From Pseudomarimonas salicorniae (GTDB taxonomy: Bacteria > Pseudomonadota > Gammaproteobacteria > Xanthomonadales > Xanthomonadaceae): a stretch of DNA of 64,000 bases. This document shows positions 29,462 through 41,048 of this stretch, one piece after another (positions within the stretch are counted from its first letter, which is position 1; each line of letters opens with the position of its first letter). The notes beneath the pieces are model-generated. The model did no database searches and was not told the DNA's origin. It was given only the letters and a program-made list of their open reading frames with translations. The position numbers and the translations under genes are program-made. The stretch lies in NCBI RefSeq assembly GCF_023156535.1, contig NZ_JALNMH010000008.1, forward strand, positions 124,001 through 188,000, given 5' to 3'.

Positions 29462-31357
29462 CTAAGCGCCCTTCAGCAGCGCGCCCTGCTCGACCAGCTC
29501 GCAGATCCGCCGCACCTCGCCGTCCATGGCGCGATCGCGGCGCATGAACGGGATGTCCTCGCGGATCCGCTGCAGCACGGCCTGCACGCGCGAAGAAGGC
29601 TGGAACTCATCGACCGCGGCCAACTGGCGCAGCAGCTCAGCGCATTCGCTGCGGAAGGTCGGGTAATCGGCCGAATCACGCGGGGGCGGATTGCTGATCT
29701 TCGAGCACAGCGCATCGAGGTCGCCGCGGCTGGCGAGGCGTCTTGCCGCATTGATCATGTCGCGGCGGTAGTCCAGGGCCTGGGCCGCGGTGTACAGCTC
29801 GAGCGCCAGCACGTGGGCCAGGTCCTCGGTCATCTCGAGAACGTGGCGACCTTCGTTGGCGCCCATCGAGACATGGTCCTCGGCATTGGCCGAGGTCGGG
29901 ATCGAATACACCGAGGCCGGGTGGGCCCGCGAGGCGAGATCATTGACCAGGGCCGCGGCGGTGTACTGGACGATCATGAAGCCGGAGTCCGTCGCATCCT
30001 CGTTGCCGATCAGGAAGGCCGGCAGGCCGTCATTGGTAGCCGGATCGACCAGCTTGTTGAGGCGGCGTTCGGAGATGCTGGCCAGCACCGGGATGGCCGC
30101 CTTCAGATAGCTCATCGCCAGCGCCAGCGGCATGCCGTGGAAGTGGCCGGCGGAGATCACCTGATCCTCGATCACCTGTGCGTCCGGCGTGTCCGGGAAC
30201 AGCAGCGGGTTGTCGGTGACCGCGTTCAGCTCGACGTCGATGACCCGGATCGCCTGCGCCAGTGCGTCGCGCACGGCGCCATGCACCTGCGGAACGCAGC
30301 GCAATGAATAGGCATCCTGCGGCTGGTGCTTCTTTCCGCCGCGGAAGGGCAGGAAGCGCTGGTAGAACATCTCGCGGCCGTGGCGCTGCGAGGGTGGCAC
30401 CCAGTCCCAGGCGATGTCGAAATGCTGGGCCTGGTCCTCGGGCAGGCTCCAGGACTCGGGCTGCCAGGCGCGGAAGCGCGGAACGAGGTGATAGGGGCTG
30501 TCGATCAGGGTGGAGCCGGCCAGCTTCTCGCGCAGGCTGGCCGCCGCGGCGACCTGGCCGGGATGCGGACGCAGCGCGTGGACCTTCTCCTCGAAGGCCC
30601 GGCCGCGACCAGCGAAGGCCTCGAGGGTCATCGCCGCGGCGAGGTCGGCGGTCTCCAGCAGGGTCTGCAGACGCTCGATGGCCAGCACCGCGGTGGCCAG
30701 CATCTGGGTGGTGCCGTTGTTGAGGGCGAGGCCCTCCTTGTGCGACAGGCGGATCGGCTCCAGCCCTGCACGGCGCAGGGCCTCGGCACCGGGCAGCCGT
30801 TCGCCGGCGTGAAAGGCCTCACCGCCGCCCAGCAGGACGATGGCGAGGTGCGAGAGCGGCGCCAGGTCGCCGCTGGCCCCCACCGAACCCTTGCGCGGAA
30901 TGACAGGAATCACCCCGCGATTGAGCAGCTCGGCCAGCGCCTCCAGTGTCGAGACGCGGATCCCCGAATGCCCCTTCATCAGGGTGTTGATGCGGATCAC
31001 CAGCATCGCCCGCACCACGTCGATCGGGAAGGGCTCGCCGACGCAGACCGCGTGGGTAATCACCAGGTTGTGCTGCAGCTCTTCCAGCAGCGGGCGGTCG
31101 CTGGCCGGCGCGCCGGGCAGGCCATCGCGGGCGCGGCGGGCGCCAAGCAGGCGATCGGCATTGCTGCCGAAGCCGGTGCTGACGCCGTAGATCGGCTCCT
31201 GGCGACGGACCTGCTCGTCAAGGAAGTCGGCCGCCCGGCGCACCGCGCCCAGCTGGTCCGGATCCAGCTCGACGCCGCGACCGCCCACGGCGACCGCCAG
31301 CACATCGGCCCGGCTGAGGCTGGCGCCGTCGAGGCGAAGCCGACGAGAATCAGTCAT
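29462..31357 (-). CDS. HAL/PAL/TAL-family aromatic amino acid ammonia-lyase, long form
   Basis: A 631-residue MIO-cofactor lyase that removes ammonia from histidine or an aromatic amino acid. The MIO tripeptide is Ala161-Ser162-Gly163 in [14 protein letters not shown]. The substrate-selectivity pair, Ser-His in classic histidine ammonia-lyase, is Thr-His here (NLVITHAV), so histidine is the likelier substrate. The protein is about 120 residues longer than standard HutH. An insertion containing [19 protein letters not shown] and a C-terminal extension account for the extra length. No hutU, hutI or hutG is near. The gene starts inside the end of hisS (eight-base overlap) and is probably translated from the same message. 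Confidence 0.88.
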   Translation of the reverse strand: MTDSRRLRLDGASLSRADVLAVAVGGRGVELDPDQLGAVRRAADFLDEQVRRQEPIYGVSTGFGSNADRLLGARRARDGLPGAPASDRPLLEELQHNLVITHAVCVGEPFPIDVVRAMLVIRINTLMKGHSGIRVSTLEALAELLNRGVIPVIPRKGSVGASGDLAPLSHLAIVLLGGGEAFHAGERLPGAEALRRAGLEPIRLSHKEGLALNNGTTQMLATAVLAIERLQTLLETADLAAAMTLEAFAGRGRAFEEKVHALRPHPGQVAAAASLREKLAGSTLIDSPYHLVPRFRAWQPESWSLPEDQAQHFDIAWDWVPPSQRHGREMFYQRFLPFRGGKKHQPQDAYSLRCVPQVHGAVRDALAQAIRVIDVELNAVTDNPLLFPDTPDAQVIEDQVISAGHFHGMPLALAMSYLKAAIPVLASISERRLNKLVDPATNDGLPAFLIGNEDATDSGFMIVQYTAAALVNDLASRAHPASVYSIPTSANAEDHVSMGANEGRHVLEMTEDLAHVLALELYTAAQALDYRRDMINAARRLASRGDLDALCSKISNPPPRDSADYPTFRSECAELLRQLAAVDEFQPSSRVQAVLQRIREDIPFMRRDRAMDGEVRRICELVEQGALLKGA

Positions 31358-32741
31358 GGCGCGCGTCTCCCATGGCCCGCGCCTGCTCGATCTCCACGCG
31401 CAGGGTCTTGGCCAGCTCGCCGCGGGCCACCTCGAACTGCTCCTGCTTGCGCATGTCCTTCACCGCGACCACGCCGCGCGCCTCCTCCTCCTCACCGAGC
31501 ATGACCACGAAGCGGATGCCGGCGCGGTCGGCGTGCTGCAGCTGCTTGCCGAGCTTCTTTGGCTCCAGCTGGACCTCGGTATTGATGCCCGCGGTGCGCA
31601 GCAGACCGGCGAGCTCGAGACACTGCGGCAGGCGCGCCTCATCGAGCTGGGCGACCATCACCTCGACGGAACTCGATGCGGTGTCGATCAGGCCCGCCTC
31701 GCGCAGCTGCCAGTAAAGGCGGGTGGCACCGATTGAGATACCGACGCCGGGCAGCTTCGAACGTGTGTAGTTGCCGGCCAGGTCCTCGTAGCGACCGCCC
31801 GAGCAGACCGAGCCGATCTGGGGATAGGCGTCGAGCAGGGTCTCGAAGACGGTGCCGGTGTAGTAGTCCAGGCCGCGCGCAATCGAAAGGTTCAGGGCGT
31901 AGCGCGACTCCGGCACGCCGAAGGCGCGCACCAGCTCCAGCACCTCGCGCAGCTCGGCGATGCCCTGGTTGAAGGCCTCGCTGCCCTGCCCCAGCGCGTC
32001 CAGCTTGGCGATGGCGTCGTCATGGCCGCTGGAACGGATCTGGACGAAGTCGAGCAACCGGCCGGCCTCGGCCGCGGACAGGCCGAAGTCGGCGCCGGTC
32101 AGGGTCTCGCGCACGGCCTCGGCGCCGCGCTTGTCGAGCTTGTCGACCTCGCGCAGCAGCAGGGTCTGGCGCTCGGGATCGGCAACGCCCAGCCCTTCCA
32201 TGAAGCCGCGCATCAGCTTGCGGTTGTTCAGCCAGATGGTGAACTCACCGATGTCCAGTTCGGAGAACACTGCATTGATCACCGCCGGCAGCTCGGCATC
32301 GAAACGCACCGAGAGGCTGTCCTTGCCGATGACGTCGATGTCGCACTGGTAGAACTCGCGGAAACGCCCGCGCTGGGCGCGCTCGCCGCGGTAGACGCGC
32401 TGGATCTGGTAGCGGCGGAACGGAAAGGCCAGCTGGTGCTCGTGTTCGGCCACGTAGCGGGCCAGCGGCACGGTGAGGTCGAAGCGCATCGCGAGCTCCG
32501 GCGTCGCGCCCGGCTCGGCCGCCGCCAGCGCGCCGGTGGACTGCAGGAAGTACACCTGGCGCTCGGTCTCGCCACCGGTCTTGGTCAGCAGCACCTCGGA
32601 CAGCTCCATGACCGGCGTTTCCACCGGCAGGAAGCCAAAGCGCTCGTAGTTGCGGCGGATCGTATCCAGCATGCCCTGGAAGGCGATCTGGTCCAGCGGC
32701 AGCAGTTCGAGCACACCGGGCGCGGTACGCGGCTTGATCAA
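31350..32741 (-). CDS. hisS: Histidyl-tRNA synthetase
   Basis: A 463-residue class II synthetase charging tRNA-His. Motif 2 region is [27 protein letters not shown], read in two halves. The histidine-binding peptide [16 protein letters not shown] and the C-terminal anticodon domain (about 365-463) are present. The TTG at 32741 is preferred as start: it gives the family N-terminus [14 protein letters not shown] and is preceded by GGAG seven bases upstream. The in-frame ATG at 32774 lies inside the TACAAT -10 hexamer and should not be in the mRNA. It overlaps the lyase gene by eight bases. Confidence 0.94.
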   Translation of the reverse strand: MIKPRTAPGVLELLPLDQIAFQGMLDTIRRNYERFGFLPVETPVMELSEVLLTKTGGETERQVYFLQSTGALAAAEPGATPELAMRFDLTVPLARYVAEHEHQLAFPFRRYQIQRVYRGERAQRGRFREFYQCDIDVIGKDSLSVRFDAELPAVINAVFSELDIGEFTIWLNNRKLMRGFMEGLGVADPERQTLLLREVDKLDKRGAEAVRETLTGADFGLSAAEAGRLLDFVQIRSSGHDDAIAKLDALGQGSEAFNQGIAELREVLELVRAFGVPESRYALNLSIARGLDYYTGTVFETLLDAYPQIGSVCSGGRYEDLAGNYTRSKLPGVGISIGATRLYWQLREAGLIDTASSSVEVMVAQLDEARLPQCLELAGLLRTAGINTEVQLEPKKLGKQLQHADRAGIRFVVMLGEEEEARGVVAVKDMRKQEQFEVARGELAKTLRVEIEQARAMGDARHD

Positions 32742-32772
32742 GGACGGTCTCCACAAGGCAGCCAAGCCGCGC

Positions 32773-32778
32773 ATTGTA
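32773..32778 (-). promoter_or_regulatory. -10 element of the hisS operon
   Basis: TACAAT on the minus strand, 31 bases before the preferred TTG start. A matching -35 at standard spacing is not clear. The position argues against the upstream ATG as a start. Confidence 0.5.
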
Positions 32779-32850
32779 GCGCCCCCCTGCGCCTTCTTCG
32801 TCAGCGGACGGGCTCCGGAAACGGCCGGATCGGGCGAAAAGAAGGCAGTC

Positions 32851-33174
32851 ATAGGGTGCGGCTTGCCGCACCGGGCGTACCGTCCGAACGCGCGTATCGG
32901 TGCGCCAGGTCACACCGTATGGAGCTTCGCTGACGCCCAACGAAGCCCGACTGCGGGAGTGCCCTTGGGCGCGACCGCGGAGTTACGGCCCAGCCCCGGT
33001 CCGTGGTGAATCCATAGCGCTGCGGTCGCGCCCAAGGGCGCTCCCACAATTTGACTGCGGCAGGGTCTGGTTTGCGGCGCCAACCGGGCCTGACAGCGCC
33101 GTTGCGTGTGTAGGAGCCAGCTTGCTGGCGATCGTCCCTTCCGGGGCGCCTATCGCCAGCAAGCTGGCTCCTAC
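32851..33174. repeat. Composite palindromic repeat (order C-B-A)
   Basis: Part C 32851-32920, part B 32955-33045, part A 33110-33174, with linkers matching the copy at 61201-61522. It occupies most of the 600-bp gap between the divergent hisS and infA genes, upstream of both promoters. Confidence 0.9.
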
Positions 33175-33265
33175 ATTCGGACTCTGCGGTACGTCCGTTT
33201 TGCGCCCGAAGCACGCCCTCAAGCCCCTGCCCGGGCGGATCCACGGCCAGGAATCCGCCCGACAC

Positions 33266-33294
33266 CTGACTCCGCGGCCAATCCATGGCACAAT
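33266..33294 (+). promoter_or_regulatory. Promoter of infA
   Basis: CTGACT, 17 bp, CACAAT with a TG dinucleotide one base before the -10 (extended -10). The predicted start leaves a 5' leader of about 48 bases before the infA ATG. Confidence 0.6.
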
Positions 33295-33348
33295 GGCGCG
33301 CTTGGCGGCCGCAAGAGCCGCCATCCCCGCCCCGACAACGCAGACAGA

Positions 33349-33567
33349 ATGTCCAAAGACGATTCCATCGAGATGGAAGGCACGGTCATGGAGACCCTGC
33401 CCAACACGATGTTCCGCGTGAAGCTGGAGAACGGCCACGTGGTCACCGCCCATATCTCCGGCCGGATGCGCAAGAACTACATCCGCATCCTGACCGGCGA
33501 CAAGGTCAAGGTCGAGATGACTCCCTATGACCTCACCAAGGGCCGCATCACCTACCGCATGAAGTAG
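33349..33567 (+). CDS. infA: Translation initiation factor IF-1
   Basis: A 72-residue S1-fold protein that binds the ribosomal A site during initiation. The sequence runs [17 protein letters not shown] at the start to KGRITYRMK at the end and is the standard length, with the conserved [14 protein letters not shown]-type segment present as [17 protein letters not shown]. The longer open frame upstream is repeat sequence. It is not next to clpA by chance: infA, clpA and aat/bpt genes often cluster in gammaproteobacteria. Here a small secreted-protein gene separates it from convergent clpA. Confidence 0.97.
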   Translation: MSKDDSIEMEGTVMETLPNTMFRVKLENGHVVTAHISGRMRKNYIRILTGDKVKVEMTPYDLTKGRITYRMK

Positions 33568-33718
33568 GTTGCCGCGTCGGGCCTCCGGCGCTCGCAGATT
33601 CCTGCCCCGACGGTTTCCCTTGAGGAAATCGCTCCGCCTTGTGGGCGATGCGTCCTACCGGCCCGCATCAGCAGGCTGGCTCCTGCCGCCACACCGGCGG
33701 CATCACCAGGAGCCGATG

Positions 33719-34072
33719 ATGAAACTTCATGTCCATGCCCTGCTCTGCTGCGGCGCGCTGTCGGCGCCTGCACTGGCGGCCGATGCCGCCGATGAGACCT
33801 GCTTCAGCTTCAGCGCCGAGCGCCAGACCTTCTACCGCGGCGGGCAGCAGCTGCTGATACGCGACGACGGCCGCCACTTTCGGCTCAACCTGGCAGGCGG
33901 CAAGTGTGGCGCGATTCCGGCCGCGGCCAAGCTGCGCCTGAGCACTCAGGGCGAAGCGGATGTGCTCTGCGCGGGCCCGGGAAAAGTCAGCGCGCGCTCC
34001 GGGAGCTGCCGGGTGGCCAGCATCGAGGAGATCGACGCCGACACCTTCGCCCTGGCCTCAAGGGGCCGCTGA
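33719..34072 (+). CDS. Small secreted protein, DUF6491-like
   Basis: A 117-residue exported protein with signal peptide MKLHVHALLCCGALSAPALA. The mature part has the pattern of the DUF6491 group: Cys near the N-terminus (DETCFSF), LLIRDDGRHFRLNLAGGKC, VLCAGPG and SGSCRVASIEEID. Four conserved cysteines probably form two disulfides. Function is not known. AGGAG lies six bases before ATG 33719. The adjacent ATG at 33716 is also possible. It is convergent with clpA. Confidence 0.75.
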   Translation: MKLHVHALLCCGALSAPALAADAADETCFSFSAERQTFYRGGQQLLIRDDGRHFRLNLAGGKCGAIPAAAKLRLSTQGEADVLCAGPGKVSARSGSCRVASIEEIDADTFALASRGR

Positions 34073-34089
34073 GCGCCCGGATTCGTCCT

Positions 34090-34114
34090 GCGGGCCACCC
34101 CTCGGGCGGCCCGC
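34090..34114. terminator. Hairpin between convergent DUF6491-like gene and clpA
   Basis: Seven-base arms GCGGGCC and GGCCCGC with an 11-base loop between two convergent stops. It has no T-run, so it is only a possible bidirectional terminator. Confidence 0.4.
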
Positions 34115-34123
34115 AGACCCGAG

Positions 34124-36397
<2,274 letters not shown>

Positions 36398-36472
36398 GGC
36401 GTCTTGCTTCTCCTTTGCCCGGTGGGCTTTCCCGGGGATACGCACCCCCGACAAGCTACAGATGTGGGCGAA

Positions 36473-36799
36473 TCAGGCCGGTTCCATCGTGCACATCAGC
36501 GGGTGTTCATGGTGCCGCGAAAAATCGTTGACCTGGGCTACCTTCGTTTCTGCCACTTCCCGCGTGAACACGCCGCAGATGCCGCGGCCGCGGGTATGCA
36601 CGTGCATCATGATCTGGGTGGCGCGTTCACGGTTCAGGTTGAAGAAGATCTGCAGCACTTCGACGACGAACTCCATTGGGGTGTAGTCGTCGTTGAGCAG
36701 CACCACCTGGAACATCTGCGGACGCTGGGTTTCCGGCTTGGCGGTCTCGACCGCCAGTCCATGGTCGTGTTCTCGTTCGGGGGGATTGCCTTGGCTCAT
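36473..36799 (-). CDS. clpS: ATP-dependent Clp protease adaptor ClpS
   Basis: A 108-residue adaptor that delivers N-degron substrates to ClpAP. The core (about 28-108) shows the family motifs [43 protein letters not shown] and the final LMCTMEPA. The N-terminal 25 residues are a flexible extension, as usual. The start at 36799 is preceded by TATGAT with exactly six bases between, so transcription may begin at the ATG. It works with bpt (20.9 kb) and clpA in the leucine N-degron pathway. It is divergent from nudJ. Confidence 0.96.
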   Translation of the reverse strand: MSQGNPPEREHDHGLAVETAKPETQRPQMFQVVLLNDDYTPMEFVVEVLQIFFNLNRERATQIMMHVHTRGRGICGVFTREVAETKVAQVNDFSRHHEHPLMCTMEPA

Positions 36800-36872
36800 G
36801 GGCGCATCATACCGCCAGCCGGCACGGCCTTTGGCGGCACCGGATGTGAGCGCGTCGTGTACCATTAAGGCA

Positions 36873-37355
36873 ATGAATTCCTTGCCGTTTCCGAACCCAG
36901 CCGAGACTGGGGCCGCGCCTTTTCACCCCGATCTCACTGTCGCCTGCGTGATCCATCGCGAGGGCCGTTTCCTTCTGGTCGAGGAACGCGTGCGCGGCGA
37001 GCTGGTGCTGAACCAGCCGGCCGGGCACGTCGAGGCTGGCGAGTCCCTTGTCGACGCCGCGGTCCGCGAGACCCTGGAAGAATCGGGCTGGGAGGTGCGC
37101 CTGACCGGCCTGGTTGGCGTCTACCAGTGGCAGGCGCCGGACGGCATCCACTTCCTGCGTTTCGCCTTCGCTGCCGAGGCCCTGCACCATCACGCCGAAC
37201 GGCCGCTGGATACGGGCATCGAGCGCGCCCTGTGGCTGTCTCCCGAAGAGATGCAGGCCGCGCGCAGCCGCCTGCGCAGCCCGCTGGTGATGCAGGCGGT
37301 CGACGACGCCCTGGCCGCCCCGCCCCTGCCGCTGGACCGGATCCGCGCCCTGTGA
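36873..37355 (+). CDS. nudJ: NUDIX phosphatase NudJ
   Basis: A 160-residue NUDIX hydrolase, probably dephosphorylating HMP-PP or nucleoside pyrophosphates as in E. coli NudJ. The NUDIX box is intact: [20 protein letters not shown] followed by SG. The gene order nudJ-mnmA-hflD is the same as in E. coli and supports the assignment. ATG 36873 has AAGG close upstream, and TACCAT lies seven bases before it as a possible -10. The stop overlaps the GTG start of mnmA. Confidence 0.93.
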   Translation: MNSLPFPNPAETGAAPFHPDLTVACVIHREGRFLLVEERVRGELVLNQPAGHVEAGESLVDAAVRETLEESGWEVRLTGLVGVYQWQAPDGIHFLRFAFAAEALHHHAERPLDTGIERALWLSPEEMQAARSRLRSPLVMQAVDDALAAPPLPLDRIRAL

Positions 37356-38461
37356 GCCAGGCGGCCACCATGGTCGGCGTGTCCGGCGGGGTCGACAGTG
37401 CGGTCAGCCTGCTGCTGCTGCAGCGTCGGGGCGTGCAGGTCGGCGGCCTGTTCATGAAGAACTGGGAGGAGGAGGGCGAAGGCTGCCGCGCCGAGGAGGA
37501 TCGCCGCGACGCGCTCAAGGTCTGCGCCCAGCTCGGCGTGCCCTTCCAAAGCGCGAACTTTGCCGACGAGTACTGGAAGGGCGTTTTCGAGCACTTCATT
37601 GCCGAGTACCGCGCCGGGCGCACGCCCAACCCCGACGTGCTCTGCAACCGCGAGATCAAGTTCCGCAGCTTTCTCGACCATGCCCGCGCGCTGGGCGCCG
37701 GGCGCATCGCCACCGGCCACTATGCGCGCATCGACCGGGTCGGCGACCGCTTCCGCCTGCTCCGCGGCCGCGACGCCGGCAAGGACCAGAGCTATTTCCT
37801 GCACGCGCTGGGCCAGGAGGCGCTGTCGGCCACCGAATTCCCGATCGGCGAGCTGGAGAAATCCGCGGTGCGCCGGCTCGCCGAGGAGGCCCGCCTGCCG
37901 GTGCACGCCAAGCGCGACTCGACCGGGATCTGTTTCATCGGCGAGCGCGACTTCCGCAGTTTTCTTTCGCGCTACCTGCCGGCAACACCCGGCGAGATCC
38001 GCGATCCCGCCGGCTGCGTGCTCGGCGAGCATCCCGGGGTCTTCTACTTCACCCTCGGCCAGCGCGAGGGCCTGCAGCTGGGCGGCCTGCGCGGACGCCC
38101 TCAGGCGCCCTGGTTCGTGGTCGGCAAGGACGTCGAGCGCAATATCCTGTATGTCGACCAGGGCCACGACAGCCGCTGGCTGTTCAGCCGGAAACTGCAG
38201 GCCTCGCAGGCCAGCTGGACCGCCGGCGCGCCGCCCGCGGGCCGCTTCGCCTGCACGGCCAAGACACGCTACCGCCAGCAGGATGTCGACTGCGAGGTCG
38301 AGATCGGCGAAAGTGGCCGGCTGGACGTGCGCTTCGCGGCGCCGCAGCGGGCGGTCACGCCCGGACAGTCGGTGGTTTTCTATGTTCAGGATGAATGCCT
38401 GGGCGGCGCGGTGATCGATGCCACCGACGCCCCCGCCCTGGCCAAGCAGGAGGCGGCATGA
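37352..38461 (+). CDS. mnmA: tRNA 2-thiouridylase MnmA
   Basis: A 369-residue ATP-dependent enzyme that thiolates U34 of tRNA-Lys, Glu and Gln. The PP-loop is [11 protein letters not shown]. The two catalytic cysteines are Cys98 in VLCNREIKF and Cys194 in [11 protein letters not shown], matching positions known in E. coli. The C-terminal barrel (about 270-369) is complete. The GTG at 37352 overlaps the nudJ stop (GTGA) and gives a family-like N-terminus. The ATG at 37370 is an alternative six codons later. Its stop forms ATGA with hflD. Confidence 0.95.
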   Translation: MSQAATMVGVSGGVDSAVSLLLLQRRGVQVGGLFMKNWEEEGEGCRAEEDRRDALKVCAQLGVPFQSANFADEYWKGVFEHFIAEYRAGRTPNPDVLCNREIKFRSFLDHARALGAGRIATGHYARIDRVGDRFRLLRGRDAGKDQSYFLHALGQEALSATEFPIGELEKSAVRRLAEEARLPVHAKRDSTGICFIGERDFRSFLSRYLPATPGEIRDPAGCVLGEHPGVFYFTLGQREGLQLGGLRGRPQAPWFVVGKDVERNILYVDQGHDSRWLFSRKLQASQASWTAGAPPAGRFACTAKTRYRQQDVDCEVEIGESGRLDVRFAAPQRAVTPGQSVVFYVQDECLGGAVIDATDAPALAKQEAA

Positions 38462-39069
38462 AGGAACGTGCGTTGGCGCTGGCGGGTCTGCTGCAGGCAG
38501 CCGATGCGGTGGTCGAGCTGGCCGGCGAAGGCAAGGGGGATCCCGCTGCCCTCGCGACCGCCATCGATTCGATCTTCCGCATCGACGCCGACTCCACCGA
38601 GGCGGTGTTCGGCGGCCCGGAACAGCTGCGCAAGGGGCTCTCCCTGCTCGCCGCGCATGCCGGCGGCCAGCCCGGCAGCAGCGCCACCCAGGGCCGCATC
38701 GCCTTCACCGTGCTGCAGGTCGAGCGCAAGCTCGCCGGCCGCCGCGACCTGATGCAGAAGATCCAGGACGGCATCCTGCGCCTGGCCCCCCAGCACCTGC
38801 GCGAAGGCCCGGCCGACCCGGCCCTGCTGGCCGAACTGGGCGAGCTCTACGCGCGCACCATCAGCACCCTGTCGCCGCGGGTGCTGGTCCAGGGCGATCC
38901 GCAGCAGCTCTCGCGCAACGAGGTGGTGATGGCCATCCGCGCCCTGCTGCTCGCGGCCGTCCGCTCGGCCGTGCTCTGGCGCCAGCTGGGCGGCAGCTAC
39001 TGGGACCTCTTCCTGCGCCGCGGGCAGATCGCCCAGTCGGCCAAGCGCTGGCTCGGCACCCTCCCCTAG
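38458..39069 (+). CDS. hflD: High frequency lysogenization protein HflD homologue
   Basis: A 203-residue mostly helical protein of the HflD family, peripheral to the inner membrane. In E. coli it binds phage lambda CII and limits lysogeny. Its ordinary cellular role is unclear. The family pattern is seen in [22 protein letters not shown] and in [23 protein letters not shown] (read in two parts). It starts on ATGA with the mnmA stop and has AGGAGG upstream. A palindromic repeat region follows its stop. Confidence 0.9.
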   Translation: MKERALALAGLLQAADAVVELAGEGKGDPAALATAIDSIFRIDADSTEAVFGGPEQLRKGLSLLAAHAGGQPGSSATQGRIAFTVLQVERKLAGRRDLMQKIQDGILRLAPQHLREGPADPALLAELGELYARTISTLSPRVLVQGDPQQLSRNEVVMAIRALLLAAVRSAVLWRQLGGSYWDLFLRRGQIAQSAKRWLGTLP

Positions 39070-39097
39070 GAGCCTGCGCGGCACAAGGCCGCGGCAC

Positions 39098-39187
39098 CGT
39101 TCGCGGTGAGGTATCGAACCGCGAACGGCACGACACCCGCCACCCCGCAGATTCCGCATGCCCCCGTACAGCGCAGCTTGCTGCGCT
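39098..39187. repeat. Palindromic repeats, families D and E
   Basis: Family D (39098-39127) is CGTTCGCGGT, ten-base centre GAGGTATCGA, ACCGCGAACG. Family E (39170-39187) is AGCGCAGCTTGCTGCGCT. The same pair recurs near 44.2-44.5 and 50.0-50.4 kb. The rest of the 240-bp gap before the DJ-1-like gene shows nothing else clear. Confidence 0.85.
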
Positions 39188-39310
39188 GCCCCTTGGCGCT
39201 GCCTGGCCGCAAAGCGCGCAGCTTCGCCGCCGCTCACCGATTTGAGATTCACCTGAGCCCAGCCACCCAGACTCACCTCGCACCCTTCCCAAGGATTCGA
39301 GGAGACCACC

Positions 39311-40360
39311 ATGCTGAAGAAACGCTGGATTCGCTGGACCCTGGCCCTGCTGTCCCTGCCCCCGCTGCTGATTCTTGCCGGCTGGCTGTGGCTGAAGGGC
39401 ATCGACTTCAGCCACAGCGGCGGAGACCCGCAGGCGCGACGCGCGGATCTGGGCTGGGTGCCCGCCACGCCGAGCGCGGAGCGTGGTCGCATCCTCGCGG
39501 TGGTCAGCAGCGCCGAGCGCATGCTGGGCGGCAGCAAACGCGCAGGCTATGAACTGACCGAGCTGTCGCGGGCCTGGTGGGTGTTCGAGGCCGCGGGTTT
39601 CGCCATCGACATCGCCAGCCCCCAGGGTGGCAAGCCGCCGCAGGTGCTGGACGACGACCTGGTCGACGCCGACTACGCCTTCCTCAACGAGCCGGACACC
39701 CAGGCCGCGGTGCGTGAAACGTTGCGTCTCGACGAGATCGATCCTGCGCGCTACGCCGCGGTCTACATCGTCGGCGGCAAGGGGGCCATGCTCGACCTGC
39801 ATGGCGACCCGGCGCTGCGGCGCATCCTTGCCGAGGTCTACGATGCCGGCGGCGTGCTGGCCGCCGTCTGCCACGGCCCCGCCGCCCTGATCGGCGTCGA
39901 GCTTGCGGAAGGCCGCAGCCTGCTCGCCGGCCGGCAGGTCACTGGCTTCAGCAATGCCGAGGAGCTGTTCCTGATCGACGACCCGGTGCACGAGCTGGGC
40001 TTCATGCTGCAGGATGGGCTGGCTGCGCAGGCGCAGTTCATCGAGGGCCCCATGTATCTGGAGAATGTCGTCCGCGACGGCCGCGTGCTGACCGGACAGA
40101 ACCCCTGGTCGACCTGGGCGCTGGCCGAGGAGACCGTTCGCGCGCTCGGCGTCGAACCGGCGCCGCGGCCGCGCAGTTCGGAGGAGCGGGCCGTCGACCT
40201 GATGCACCACCTGCACCGCCACGGCCTTGACGCGGCCCGCGACCTCAAATCGAGTCTGGGCACCGTCGATAACCGCCTGCTGCTGATGCACGCCCTGATC
40301 GCCGGCATGCGTCGGGACATCGGACGCATGGTCGACCTCGCCCGCCTGGCCCGTGACTGA
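39311..40360 (+). CDS. Membrane-anchored DJ-1/PfpI-family protein
   Basis: A 349-residue protein with one N-terminal span (about 8-28) followed by a class I glutamine amidotransferase-like domain (about 58-285). The nucleophile elbow is AAVCHGPAAL with Cys187, and VYIVGGKGAMLDL supplies the acidic neighbourhood. Similar proteins are glyoxalases, chaperones or deglycase-like stress proteins. Membrane anchoring is unusual for the family. The last 65 residues form an extra helical segment rich in His, Arg and Leu. Its stop lies inside the start of a response-regulator gene, so the three genes that follow are coupled and the DJ-1 domain may act in the same signalling pathway. Confidence 0.85.
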   Translation: MLKKRWIRWTLALLSLPPLLILAGWLWLKGIDFSHSGGDPQARRADLGWVPATPSAERGRILAVVSSAERMLGGSKRAGYELTELSRAWWVFEAAGFAIDIASPQGGKPPQVLDDDLVDADYAFLNEPDTQAAVRETLRLDEIDPARYAAVYIVGGKGAMLDLHGDPALRRILAEVYDAGGVLAAVCHGPAALIGVELAEGRSLLAGRQVTGFSNAEELFLIDDPVHELGFMLQDGLAAQAQFIEGPMYLENVVRDGRVLTGQNPWSTWALAEETVRALGVEPAPRPRSSEERAVDLMHHLHRHGLDAARDLKSSLGTVDNRLLLMHALIAGMRRDIGRMVDLARLARD

Positions 40361-41048
40361 TCGCGCGCCGCCGAAGTTGCATGTGTTGCTGGTCGAGGAC
40401 GATCTCGACGTCGCCGGCGGCATTGTCGACTACCTCGCGCCGCGCGGCATCGAGGTGGAGCATGCCGCCAGCGCGCGGGAGGCCGGCGCGCGCCTCCTGG
40501 AGGGCCGCTTCGACCTCTGGCTGTTCGACGTGCAGCTGCCGGGCGAGGACGGGCTCAGCCTGTGCCGGCGGCTGAAGCAGGACGCCGCCGACACCCCTCC
40601 GGTGCTCTTCCTCACCGCCCGCGGCCAGCTCGAGGACCGCCTGGCCGGCTTCGCCGCCGGCGCGGTGGACTACGTGGTAAAGCCCTTTGAACCAGCCGAG
40701 CTGGCCGCGCGCATCCGCGCCCTGTGCCGGCACCTGCCGGCGCGCGGTGGGGGCTGGATCGAGGCGGCGGGCTATCGGCTTGATCCGCAGCGCGGGCTGC
40801 TCGAACGCGACGGGACTTCGCTGCAGCTCTCCGCCTCGGCCTCGCGCCTGCTCCGCTGCCTGATGCAGGCCAGCCCCGGCTGCGCCAGCCGCGCCGAACT
40901 GGGCGAGGCGCTGTGGGGCGAGGCCGGCGAGGACGACGACCTGCGCACCCATCTCTATGCCCTGCGCCGCCAGCTTCGCGAGGCCTTCGACGAAGCCCCG
41001 GTGCACAGCGTGCGCGGCCTCGGCGTGCGTTTCGGGGACGCCCCGTGA
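40353..41048 (+). CDS. OmpR-family response regulator
   Basis: A 231-residue two-component regulator. The receiver domain (about 9-122) has the acidic pair EDD, phosphoacceptor Asp59 in LFDVQLPGEDG, Thr in LTAR and Lys in VVKPFEPAEL. The winged-helix DNA-binding domain (about 135-228) ends HSVRGLGVRF, as in OmpR/PhoB proteins. Translation starts at GTG 40353, eight bases inside the DJ-1-like gene, and the stop overlaps the kinase start as GTGA. The target genes are unknown. The operon itself is the first candidate. Confidence 0.94.
   Translation: MTDRAPPKLHVLLVEDDLDVAGGIVDYLAPRGIEVEHAASAREAGARLLEGRFDLWLFDVQLPGEDGLSLCRRLKQDAADTPPVLFLTARGQLEDRLAGFAAGAVDYVVKPFEPAELAARIRALCRHLPARGGGWIEAAGYRLDPQRGLLERDGTSLQLSASASRLLRCLMQASPGCASRAELGEALWGEAGEDDDLRTHLYALRRQLREAFDEAPVHSVRGLGVRFGDAP

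Noticed and set aside
29462-31357. Assignment of the lyase to a hut operon
   Set aside because: No hutU, hutI, hutG or hutC is adjacent, so hutH is not used as a confirmed symbol.
32742-32774. ATG at 32774 as the hisS start
   Set aside because: It lies within the TACAAT -10 box. TTG 32741 has a ribosome site and a family-like N-terminus.
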